This document shows, in pieces, positions 24,268-31,644 of a DNA stretch of 32,694 bases (positions within the stretch are counted from its first letter, which is position 1; each line of letters starts with the position of its first letter). The position numbers and the translations under genes were made by a program. The notes beneath the pieces are model-generated. The model was not told the origin of the DNA. It did no database searches and worked only from the letters and a program-made list of their open reading frames with translations. This DNA is from Rubrobacter sp. GTDB lineage: Bacteria; Actinomycetota; Rubrobacteria; Rubrobacterales; Rubrobacteraceae. The DNA lies in contig JADDPV010000167.1 in assembly GCA_016781705.1 (NCBI GenBank), positions 1 through 32,694 of the forward strand, read 5' to 3'.

Positions 24268-25089
24268 TTGAAGGAGGAGCCTCCGGCGGCCTTCCTCCTC
24301 TACCCGTCGCCGCCGTCGCGGGCGCTGTCCGCGGGCGAGATCTACGACGACCTCACCCTTCCCGGGGACGAGACCGGCGGGCGACCGTATACCGTCATCA
24401 ACGCGGTCAGCACGCTGGACGGGAGGGCGGCCGTGGGCGGCAAGTCTTCGCCGGTCGGCGCCGCCGTGGACCGTTTGCTGATGCGCGACATCCGCTGCGC
24501 GGTGGACGCCGTGCTGGTCGGCGCTGGCACGCTGCGCAGCGAGAACCTGGACCTCGGGGTGTCGCGGGACCTGATCGGGAGACGCCGGGCGAACGGTCTC
24601 GCCGACCAGCCCCTACAGATCGTCCTCCAGGGCCGCTCGCCCCTCCCGGAGAGCCGGCGCCTCTACGAGACGGCCGGCGACCGCCTCCTCGTCCTCGCCC
24701 CGAAGGGCGTCCACCGGGGACCAAATGAAGCGCCCGCCCGCCTCACCGTTCGGGAGGTAGCGGCCTCACCAGCCTCGGGCTTGCCTGACGCGGGGAGCGT
24801 CCTCGCGCTGCTGGGGGGGGAGGAGTTTGGCGTCCGTAGGCTCCTGGTGGAGGGCGGACCCGCGGTGAACCGCTCTTTCCTCGCGGGCGGGCACGTCAGC
24901 GAGCTGTTTTTGACGCTCGCGCCAGGGATAACGGGCGAGCCGGATGCCCCGAACATCGTCTCCGATGGGGAGCCACTCCCCGGGGCGGCGCGCGAATGGC
25001 GACTCGTCTCAGCTTACACCGCCGACGGCGAACTCTACCTGCGCTACCTGTCGCGGCGCGCTGGCCGGGTCCAGAGCCGGGGGGGTTAG
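24268..25089 (+). CDS. RibD C-terminal-type pyrimidine reductase family protein
   Basis: This 273-residue protein has the dihydrofolate-reductase-like fold of the RibD C-terminal domain, which reduces the ribosyl group of a riboflavin precursor with NADPH. Visible features are the substrate strand VINAVSTLDGRAAVGGKSSPVG (about 44-65), DAVLVGAGTLRSENLDLGV (about 79-97), and the nucleotide-binding VRRLLVEGGPAVNRSFLAGGHVSELFLTLAPGITG (about 190-224). There is no deaminase domain, so it is a stand-alone reductase. Actinobacterial relatives include proteins with some dihydrofolate reductase activity, so folate or flavin metabolism are both possible. TTG 24268 is the chosen start, with CGGAG very close upstream. 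Only 7 bp separate it from hflX. Confidence 0.82.
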   Translation: MKEEPPAAFLLYPSPPSRALSAGEIYDDLTLPGDETGGRPYTVINAVSTLDGRAAVGGKSSPVGAAVDRLLMRDIRCAVDAVLVGAGTLRSENLDLGVSRDLIGRRRANGLADQPLQIVLQGRSPLPESRRLYETAGDRLLVLAPKGVHRGPNEAPARLTVREVAASPASGLPDAGSVLALLGGEEFGVRRLLVEGGPAVNRSFLAGGHVSELFLTLAPGITGEPDAPNIVSDGEPLPGAAREWRLVSAYTADGELYLRYLSRRAGRVQSRGG

Positions 25090-25099
25090 CTTTGTGGAT

Positions 25100-25131
25100 T
25101 GCGCACTTTCGGGAGCCCTACCTGGTGCGCA
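25100..25131 (+). terminator. Hairpin between the reductase gene and tkt
   Basis: TGCGCAC (25100-25106) and GTGCGCA (25125-25131) are perfect inverted repeats. A smaller GGG-AG-CCC lies in the loop. No T-tract follows. It marks a likely transcript boundary before the tkt promoter. Confidence 0.4.
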
Positions 25132-25146
25132 TGGTGGGCGGTGGGG

Positions 25147-25152
25147 TATAAG
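25147..25152 (+). promoter_or_regulatory. Possible -10 element for tkt
   Basis: TATAAG (5 of 6 matches to TATAAT) stands in GC-rich sequence about 50 bases before the tkt start and just after the 25100-25131 hairpin. No clear -35 is present. Confidence 0.35.
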
Positions 25153-25202
25153 ATTAGGCGGTGCGTCTCAGACGTGGCATAGTCCGGCGAAACAAGGGAG
25201 GT

Positions 25203-27281
25203 ATGTTGGACCTCAAGACTCAGAAGAGCGTAGCGCGGCGCTCCATAGACGCCGTCAGGACGCTGGCGATGGACGCCGTGCAGAAGGCGGGCAACGGCCA
25301 CCCGGGCACGGCGATGGCGCTCGCCCCGCTGGCGTACGCCATCTACACGAGGTTCCTCCGGCACAACCCCGAGAACCCCCTCTGGCCCGACCGCGACCGC
25401 TTCGTGCTCTCCGCCGGCCACGCCTCGATGCTCCAGTACGCCCTCCTCCACCTCACCGGCTACGACCTGCCGATGGAGGAGATAAAGAACTTCCGACAGA
25501 AGGGCTCGCGGACGCCGGGCCACCCCGAACACTTCCTCACGCCGGGGGTGGAGACCACGACCGGGCCCCTGGGACAGGGCTTCGCCAACGGCGTCGGCAT
25601 GGCGATAGCCGAGCGGTTCCTCGCCGACAGGTACAACCGCATAGGACACGAGGTGGTGGACCACCGCACCTTCGCCATCTGCTCCGACGGCGACCTCATG
25701 GAGGGTGTAGCCAACGAGGCCGCCTCCATCGCCGGGCAGAACGGGCTGGGGAAGATGATCTACTTCTACGACGACAACCGCATCACCATAGACGGCACGA
25801 CCGCCATCTCCTTCGACCGCGAGGACAAGGGGAAACGCTTCGAGGCCCAGGGCTGGCACGTCCAGCACGTCGCCGACTCCGAGGACGTAGACGCCCTCGC
25901 CGAGGCGACGAATAATGCTATAGCGGAAGTCGACCGGCCCTCGCTGGTAATAGTGCGCTCCCACATCGCCTACCCCGCGCCCAAGGCGATGGACACCGCC
26001 GCCGCCCATGGCTCGGCTCTGGGCGAGGACGAGGTGCGCGCCGCGAAGGAGGCCATGGGCCTCGATCCCGACGAGCACTTCGTCGTCCCTGACGAGGTCT
26101 ACGAGCACATGGATCAGAAGAGGCGTGGCCGCGAGCTCGAGGAGGGGTGGAACCGGCGCTTCGCCGCGTGGCGCGACGAGTTCCCCGGCCTCGCGGAGGA
26201 GTGGGACCAGGTCCAGAGTGGCGACCCCAGGCCAGGCTACGAAGAGAAGCTGCCTTCCTGGGACCCGTCGGAGACGGAGAAGCTCGCGACGCGCAAGGCG
26301 GGAGCGGCGGTCATGGACGCGTTCAACGACTACGTGCCGACCATGGTCGGTGGGGCAGCCGACCTGGTGAACTCGACCTCGACCCGGTTCACGGGTGGCG
26401 GGCTCTTCTCCCCCAACAACGCCGGGCGCAACGTCGCCTGGGGGGTACGCGAGCACGCCATGGGCTCGGCCGTCAACGGCATCGCGGTGCACGGCGGGAT
26501 GGTCAGGCCCTACGGCTCGACCTTCCTCATCTTCTCCGACTACATGCGCCCGGCCGTGAGGTTGTCGGCGCTCATGGGTTTGAAGGTCGCCTGGATCTGG
26601 ACACACGACTCCGTCGGCCTCGGCGAGGACGGCCCGACCCACCAGCCCATCGAACACTACATGGCCCTGCGCGCCATCCCGAACCTTACCGTGATCCGCC
26701 CGGCCGACGCCAACGAGACCTCCATGGCCTGGCGCTCCATCTTCGACACCGACGGCCCGGCCGCCCTGCTCCTGACGCGCCAGAACGTCCCGGTCCTCGA
26801 CCCCGGACCGGCCGAGGGCGCTCTGCGCGGCGCATACGTCCGCGCGGACGCTGACGGCGAGCCCGAGGTCATCCTCATCGGTACCGGCTCCGAGGTCGCC
26901 GTCGCCCTGGAGGCGAGGGAGCTTCTCCTTGAGCAGGGCGTTGCGGCGCGGGTGGTGAGCATGCCCTCGTGGGAGATCTTCGACTCCCAGGAGCAGTCTT
27001 ACAAGGACTGGGTGCTCCCGCCGTCGGTCGAGGCGCGGGTCTCGGTCGAAGCGGGGGTGCCGACCGGCTGGGAGCGGTACGTGGGCTTCCGGGGCAGGAG
27101 CGTCGGGATAAACCGCTTCGGGGCCTCCGCGCCGGGGGAGGCGCTGCTCGAAGAGCTCGGTATCAGCCCGGCGAACGTGGCGAACCACGCTCTGGACCTC
27201 CTGGGCCGCTCAGAGAGGGTCAGCGACGACCCGGGCACGCCCGCGGTCGAGGACACCGACCCTTCGGAGGGACATTCGTAG
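25203..27281 (+). CDS. tkt: Transketolase
   Basis: Transketolase moves two-carbon ketol units between sugar phosphates in the pentose phosphate pathway, using thiamine diphosphate. The 692 residues show the N-terminal GNGHPGTAMALAPLAYAIY and LSAGHASMLQYALLHL, the cofactor motif SDGDLMEGVANEAASIAGQNGLGKMIYFYDDN (about 165-195), the central domain (GLKVAWIWTHDSVGLGEDGPTHQPIEH) and the C-terminal domain (ILIGTGSEVAVALEA). ATG 25203 lies only one base after GGAGGT; TTG 25206, four bases from it, is nearly as likely. The frame is open back to 25161, but no ribosome site is there. Transaldolase follows 60 bp later. Confidence 0.96.
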   Translation: MLDLKTQKSVARRSIDAVRTLAMDAVQKAGNGHPGTAMALAPLAYAIYTRFLRHNPENPLWPDRDRFVLSAGHASMLQYALLHLTGYDLPMEEIKNFRQKGSRTPGHPEHFLTPGVETTTGPLGQGFANGVGMAIAERFLADRYNRIGHEVVDHRTFAICSDGDLMEGVANEAASIAGQNGLGKMIYFYDDNRITIDGTTAISFDREDKGKRFEAQGWHVQHVADSEDVDALAEATNNAIAEVDRPSLVIVRSHIAYPAPKAMDTAAAHGSALGEDEVRAAKEAMGLDPDEHFVVPDEVYEHMDQKRRGRELEEGWNRRFAAWRDEFPGLAEEWDQVQSGDPRPGYEEKLPSWDPSETEKLATRKAGAAVMDAFNDYVPTMVGGAADLVNSTSTRFTGGGLFSPNNAGRNVAWGVREHAMGSAVNGIAVHGGMVRPYGSTFLIFSDYMRPAVRLSALMGLKVAWIWTHDSVGLGEDGPTHQPIEHYMALRAIPNLTVIRPADANETSMAWRSIFDTDGPAALLLTRQNVPVLDPGPAEGALRGAYVRADADGEPEVILIGTGSEVAVALEARELLLEQGVAARVVSMPSWEIFDSQEQSYKDWVLPPSVEARVSVEAGVPTGWERYVGFRGRSVGINRFGASAPGEALLEELGISPANVANHALDLLGRSERVSDDPGTPAVEDTDPSEGHS

Positions 27282-27341
27282 GGGGAGCGCGAGAGGTAGC
27301 ACACGGTCAGGTAAGACGGAGGGGACGGGAGGTATACAACG

Positions 27342-28442
27342 GTGAACGAGAACCTTTTGAAGGCCACGCATCTGGGGCAGGGGATCTGGATAGACTCGAT
27401 CTCGCGCGACGACCTCGTCGAGGACGGCACGCTGCACACGATGATCGAAGACGGAGTCGTCGGCGTGACCTCGAACCCGACCATTTTCCAGAAGGCCATC
27501 TCCGGATCCAGCCTCTACGACGATCAGCTCGAAGAGGTCTCCAGGAAGACGGACGACCCGAAGGAGATCTTCCTGGAGCTGGCGAGGAAGGACATCCAGG
27601 ACGCCTGCGACATCCTGGCTCCGGTCTACGAACGCACCGCTAAGAAAGACGGCTACGTCTCTTTAGAGGTCTCACCCAACATCTCCTACGACGTCCCGAA
27701 GACCGTCGAGGAGGCCATGAGGCTGCACGCGTTGGTGGATAGGCCGAACCTGCTGGTCAAAATACCGGCGACCCAGCCCGGCCTCGCGGCCATCGAAGAG
27801 GTGATTGCGCAGGGCAAGTCCGTGAACGTCACCTTGATCTTCTCGCTCGCGCGCTACAAGACGGTCGCGAAGGCGTACATCCGCGGGTTACAACGGCTCG
27901 TAGCGGGCGGCGGCGACCCGTCCGGGGTGGCGAGCGTGGCGAGCTTCTTCGTGAGCCGGGTGGACAGCGAGGCGGACAAGCGTCTGGAGGAGATCGGGCG
28001 GCCGGACCTCAAGGGGAGGCTGGCGATAGCGAACGCCAAGCTGGCCTACGCGGCTTTCGAGGAGGTCTTCTCCGGCGACGACTGGGACTTCCTGGAGTCG
28101 AAGGGTGCGAGCAAGCAGCGCCCGCTGTGGGCCTCGACCTCGACCAAGAACCCCGACTACCCGGACACCATCTACGTGGACAACCTGGTCGGCCCGGACA
28201 CGGTGAACACCATGCCCGCCTCCACCCTGGAAGCGACGATGGACCACGGCGACATCAGGCCCACCCTCAAGGAGGGCCTCGAAGACGCGAAGAGGCTCCC
28301 GCGCATCCTTGCCGAGGCCGGCGTAGACTACGAAGACGTCACCGAGACACTGGAGAAGGAGGGTGTGGCGAAGTTCACCGACTCCTTCGATGAGCTCCTA
28401 GAGGGCATACGCGAGAAGAGCCACCGGCTGGTGCGCCACTAA
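27342..28442 (+). CDS. tal: Transaldolase
   Basis: Transaldolase moves a dihydroxyacetone unit from sedoheptulose-7-phosphate to glyceraldehyde-3-phosphate through a Schiff base. This 366-residue protein is of the longer actinobacterial type. It shows GIWIDSISRDDLVEDGTLHTMIEDGVVGVTSNPTIF at the N-terminus, the catalytic lysine at position 140 in LLVKIPATQPGL, and WASTSTKNPDYPDTIYVDNLVGPDTVNTMP near 260-290. The GTG start at 27342 has GGGAGG nine bases upstream. In many bacteria this type of transaldolase is fused to the phosphoglucose isomerase seen downstream; here they are separate genes. Confidence 0.96.
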   Translation: MNENLLKATHLGQGIWIDSISRDDLVEDGTLHTMIEDGVVGVTSNPTIFQKAISGSSLYDDQLEEVSRKTDDPKEIFLELARKDIQDACDILAPVYERTAKKDGYVSLEVSPNISYDVPKTVEEAMRLHALVDRPNLLVKIPATQPGLAAIEEVIAQGKSVNVTLIFSLARYKTVAKAYIRGLQRLVAGGGDPSGVASVASFFVSRVDSEADKRLEEIGRPDLKGRLAIANAKLAYAAFEEVFSGDDWDFLESKGASKQRPLWASTSTKNPDYPDTIYVDNLVGPDTVNTMPASTLEATMDHGDIRPTLKEGLEDAKRLPRILAEAGVDYEDVTETLEKEGVAKFTDSFDELLEGIREKSHRLVRH

Positions 28443-28454
28443 ACGCAGTCTTTT

Positions 28455-28503
28455 GGTCCCTCGGTCTTTCGGCTATGGACATTTTTTGACAGACCGAGGG
28501 ACC
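28455..28503 (+). terminator. 13-bp inverted repeat after tal
   Basis: GGTCCCTCGGTCT (28455-28467) and AGACCGAGGGACC (28491-28503) are perfect reverse complements with a 23-nt loop that contains six T residues. It starts 12 bp after the tal stop. The T-run is inside the loop instead of after the stem, so it is not a standard terminator, but it could partly end or stabilise the tal transcript. Confidence 0.5.
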
Positions 28504-28522
28504 GACCGAGAGGAGGAGAGAA

Positions 28523-28783
28523 TTGGCGAGGGGTTTCCGGGGCGCTATCCTCGACGACGTTGGCGGGGTGCCGGTGGGTTCGCCCCACGAGATGGCCTTC
28601 TGCTGGCAGCGCGAGGGCCTGCGCCAGCCCGTGGAGGACGACGGGCGGAGCGGCACCCGCGAGCGGGTTTCCTGCTCGCCGGAGAAGCTGACGAGTAGCC
28701 CGGACGATGTCGTTTCCCCGGGCGGGGTTTCCCCGGACGCACTGCGCGAAGGGCGCCTGGAGGAAGGGGTGAACGCCCGATGA
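28523..28783 (+). CDS. Degenerate, truncated HAD-like phosphatase remnant
   Basis: This 86-residue frame begins with FRGAILDDVGGVPVGSPHE, which resembles the opening of HAD/beta-phosphoglucomutase-like phosphatases (ILDxDGVLxDSPHE). The nucleophile motif DxDG is disrupted: an extra Asp codon follows the first Asp, and the second catalytic Asp reads as Gly. The rest of the HAD fold, usually over 200 residues in total, is missing. A later SCSPEKLTSSPDDVV stretch may be another relic. Even so, the frame has a GAGGAGGAG ribosome site, a TTG start and an ATGA overlap with pgi, so it is probably still translated. A small unrelated protein cannot be excluded. Confidence 0.6.
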   Translation: MARGFRGAILDDVGGVPVGSPHEMAFCWQREGLRQPVEDDGRSGTRERVSCSPEKLTSSPDDVVSPGGVSPDALREGRLEEGVNAR

Positions 28784-30510
28784 CCTCGTTGCGGGACGGC
28801 GGCGCCCATTTGGGCGAGTACGGACCGGCCGTGGAGGGCGCCCTGGCCGAGCTGGGTGACGAGCGGGTGGTGGAGCGGATGTGGGAGGGCGACCACACCG
28901 TGTGGGGCCCCGAGCCCGAGGAGATAGCGAATCGCCTGGGGTGGTTGAGGAGCCCGCAGGACACGCAAGAGGCGCTGCCGGAGATACGGGCCCTCGCCGA
29001 GGCGGTGCGCGACGAGGGGGTAGAGCGTGTGCTGCTGTTAGGCATGGGAGGATCCAGCCTGGCGCCGGAGACGTTCGCGCTCTCTTTGGGCTCCGCGCAG
29101 GGCTACCCGGACCTGGCGGTGCTGGACAGCACCGCCCCCGAGGCCGTGCTCGGCCGCGCCGAGGGGCTGGACCTCTCGCGCACCTTGTTCGTGGTCTCCA
29201 CCAAGTCGGGCGGTACGGTGGAGACGCTCTCGTTCTTCAGGTACTTCTACAACCTCGTGGTGGAGGCGGTGGGCGCGGAGCGGGCCGGGTCGCGCTTCGT
29301 CGCGATCACGGACCCCGGCAGCGGGCTCGCGGACACGGCCGAGGAGTACGGCTTCCGCGCCACTTTCTTGAACGAGCCGAGCATCGGGGGCCGCTACTCG
29401 GCACTCTCGCTCTTCGGGATCGTCCCGGCGGCGCTGATCGGGGCGGACGTTTCCAAACTCCTTGGGCGCGCGCGGGCCGCCGCCAGCGAGTGCGGGCCGG
29501 GATCCGGCCCCGAGCAGAACCCCGGCGCTTGGCTGGGCGCCGTGATGGGGGAGCTCGCCCGCAACCACGGGCGCGACAAGCTGACGCTGCTGACCTCGCC
29601 CTCCCTCGCGCCGTTCGGCCCGTGGGCGGAGCAGCTCGTGGCCGAGAGCACCGGCAAGGACGGGACGGGCATCCTGCCGGTGGCCGGGGAGCCCGAAGGG
29701 CCACCGGAGGCCTACGGCGACGACCGGCTCTTCGTGGTCATGAGGCTCGAGGGCGAGGAGGACGCCGGGCAGGACGAGCTACTCGAGGGGCTGCGGGGCC
29801 TGGGGCACCCGGTGGTGGAGATCTGGCTCGAGGACGCCCACGACCTGGGTGGGGAGATGTTCCGGTGGGAGGTGGCGACGGCGATCGCCGGGTGGAGGCT
29901 CGGGATCAACCCGTTCGACCAGCCGAACGTCGAGTCGGCCAAGGCGCAGGCCAGGAAGATGGTCGCCGAGTACCGGGAGAAGGGCGTGCTACCCGAGCCC
30001 GAGCCCACGGCAGAGGAGGACGGCATCGTCGTCTACTACACCCCCGCCGAGGGTGAGGCCGCGAGCGTGAAGGGGGCACTGGAGGGCTTCTTCGCGCGGG
30101 CCCGCCCCGGCGACTACGCGTCGCTGCAGGCCTACCTGCCGCCGTCGGAGGAGACCACGCAGGCTCTGCAGCGGCTGCGTGTCCGTCTGAGGGACCGGCT
30201 GAGGGTCGCCACGACTCTGGGTTACGGGCCGCGCTTCTTGCACTCGACGGGGCAGCTGCACAAGGGCGACGCGGGGAGGGGATTGTTCGTGCAGATCACG
30301 GCCGACCACGGGCGCGACGCGCCGATCCCGGACGAGGCGGGGGCGCCGGGGTCGTCGTTGAGCTTCGGGGTGCTGTTGGACGCGCAGGCGTTGGGGGATC
30401 GGCAGGCGCTGTTGGAGGCGGGGCGGCGGGTGATCCGGTTCCACCTGTCATCCGGCGGCGGGACGAAGGAGGGGATCGGGAGGCTCGCGGAGGAGGAGGC
30501 GGTCTCTTGA
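28780..30510 (+). CDS. pgi: Glucose-6-phosphate isomerase (type found in transaldolase fusions)
   Basis: This enzyme interconverts glucose-6-phosphate and fructose-6-phosphate. The 576 residues carry two SIS-type sugar-isomerase domains: LLLGMGGSSLAPE (Gly88 on) and VVSTKSGGTVETLSFF (Ser140 on) in the first, and GINPFDQPNVESAKAQA in the second. The C-terminal ~140 residues (ARPGDYASLQAYLPPSEE...GYGPRFLHSTGQLHKG) form the extra domain typical of the isomerase half of transaldolase/isomerase fusion proteins. The ATG at 28780 overlaps the upstream stop, with GGAGGAAGGGG nine bases before it. The stop overlaps the otsB start (TTGA). Confidence 0.9.
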   Translation: MTSLRDGGAHLGEYGPAVEGALAELGDERVVERMWEGDHTVWGPEPEEIANRLGWLRSPQDTQEALPEIRALAEAVRDEGVERVLLLGMGGSSLAPETFALSLGSAQGYPDLAVLDSTAPEAVLGRAEGLDLSRTLFVVSTKSGGTVETLSFFRYFYNLVVEAVGAERAGSRFVAITDPGSGLADTAEEYGFRATFLNEPSIGGRYSALSLFGIVPAALIGADVSKLLGRARAAASECGPGSGPEQNPGAWLGAVMGELARNHGRDKLTLLTSPSLAPFGPWAEQLVAESTGKDGTGILPVAGEPEGPPEAYGDDRLFVVMRLEGEEDAGQDELLEGLRGLGHPVVEIWLEDAHDLGGEMFRWEVATAIAGWRLGINPFDQPNVESAKAQARKMVAEYREKGVLPEPEPTAEEDGIVVYYTPAEGEAASVKGALEGFFARARPGDYASLQAYLPPSEETTQALQRLRVRLRDRLRVATTLGYGPRFLHSTGQLHKGDAGRGLFVQITADHGRDAPIPDEAGAPGSSLSFGVLLDAQALGDRQALLEAGRRVIRFHLSSGGGTKEGIGRLAEEEAVS

Positions 30511-31349
30511 CGGCTTCCGGGGCCAGAAAAGTATCGGAGCTCCCGAACGCGATGGAGCAGAAGGAGGAGTTGAAGGGGCGCTTGGAGGGCAAGCGCCTGG
30601 CCGTGTTCCTGGACTACGATGGGACCCTCACGCCGATAGTAGACCGGCCGCAGGATGCTGTCATCTCCGATAGGATGCAGCGGGCCGTGCGGGACCTCGC
30701 GGAGCGGTGCGTGGTGTGCGTGGTGAGCGGTCGCGACCGCAAGGTGGTTCAGGAGCTCATGGGCCTCGACAACCTCGTCGTCGCGGGGAGCCATGGCTTC
30801 GACATCTGGAGCCCGGACGAGGGTGCCATCCAGCGCGAGATGGGGGGCGAGTTCGGGGAGGTGCTCGACGAGGTTAAGGCGCGTCTCGCCAGGGAGGTCG
30901 AGCCTATAGAGGGTTCCCTGGTCGAACCCAAGAGTGCGTCGGTCGCCGTCCACTACCGGCTCGTCTCCGAGGATGAGAGGCCGAAGATCAGGGCGGTGGT
31001 GGAGGCCCTTCTCCAGGAGCACCCCGACGAGCTGAAGGTGACGCCCGGCAAGATGGTCTACGAGCTGCAGCCGAAGGTGGACTGGGACAAGGGAAAGGCC
31101 GTCCTCTACTTGCTGGAGGCCCTCGACCTGGAGGGTGACGACGTGGCCCCCATGTACCTCGGCGACGACGTCACCGACGAGCACGCCTTCGAGGCGCTCA
31201 AAGAAGAGGAGTCGGTCGCGGGCCGGGGGACCGGAGTGTTCGTGGGCCGCGCGGATGACCCTGAGGTGGCCGGGCGCGCGACCTCCGCCGATTACGTACT
31301 CGATTCCGTCGAGCAGGTGGAGGAGTTTCTGGATGCGCTCGCGCGCTGA
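30507..31349 (+). CDS. otsB: Trehalose-6-phosphate phosphatase OtsB
   Basis: OtsB removes the phosphate from trehalose-6-phosphate to give trehalose, a compatible solute. The 280-residue HAD-superfamily protein shows the nucleophile motif FLDYDGTLTPI with Asp36 and Asp38, VVSGRDRKVVQELMG, the cap segment VAGSHGFDIWSPDEG, and the acidic motif GDDVTDEHAF at 219-228. TTG 30507 overlaps the pgi stop and follows GGAGGAGGAGG. ATG 30552 is a possible later start and would still keep the catalytic motif. No otsA is in the window, so trehalose-6-phosphate must come from elsewhere. Confidence 0.93.
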   Translation: MTASGARKVSELPNAMEQKEELKGRLEGKRLAVFLDYDGTLTPIVDRPQDAVISDRMQRAVRDLAERCVVCVVSGRDRKVVQELMGLDNLVVAGSHGFDIWSPDEGAIQREMGGEFGEVLDEVKARLAREVEPIEGSLVEPKSASVAVHYRLVSEDERPKIRAVVEALLQEHPDELKVTPGKMVYELQPKVDWDKGKAVLYLLEALDLEGDDVAPMYLGDDVTDEHAFEALKEEESVAGRGTGVFVGRADDPEVAGRATSADYVLDSVEQVEEFLDALAR

Positions 31350-31394
31350 GGGTTCCGGCCTGAATGTGGTCGTCGAAGAAGAAGGGGGATCTCC

Positions 31395-31631
31395 ATGCGG
31401 GAAGCAGCCACGACGCACTCCCGGTCGGGGGACGTGGGCTGCGAGGAGCTGGGTGAGATGGGGCTCATAGAGACCGGCGGGTGCTGCGAGCGGTGCCACG
31501 CCGCCGACGGTTTCGCCCTCTATGGGATCGGGTCTTTCGGGCCGTGCCGCCAGGTCCTCGCCGACGGCAGGGTGGCTCTCGTCTGCTGCACCGCGAGGAA
31601 GAGGTTGGTTCGCGGGAGCGTCGAGACGTGA
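31395..31631 (+). CDS. Small Cys-rich protein of unknown function
   Basis: A 78-residue frame with GC-ending codons like its neighbours and GGGGGA about six bases before the ATG, so it is probably real. Seven cysteines include CCERC (a CxxC pair), a central PCRQ and a closing CC. The pattern suggests a small zinc ribbon or another metal site (TGGCCERCHAADGFALYG...ALVCCTARK). No family is recognised. It lies 45 bp after otsB and 13 bp before the GH65 gene, so it is probably in the same operon. Confidence 0.6.
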   Translation: MREAATTHSRSGDVGCEELGEMGLIETGGCCERCHAADGFALYGIGSFGPCRQVLADGRVALVCCTARKRLVRGSVET

Positions 31632-31644
31632 GGGGGTTCGTAGA

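Noticed and set aside
24944..25915. 323-residue frame across the end of the reductase gene and the tkt start
   Set aside because: It is out of frame with both recognised genes and of low-complexity Arg/Pro/Gly composition.
28486..28491. Perfect TTGACA as a promoter -35 before the HAD remnant
   Set aside because: No -10 element occurs at the right distance, and the hexamer straddles the loop and right arm of the 28455-28503 inverted repeat.
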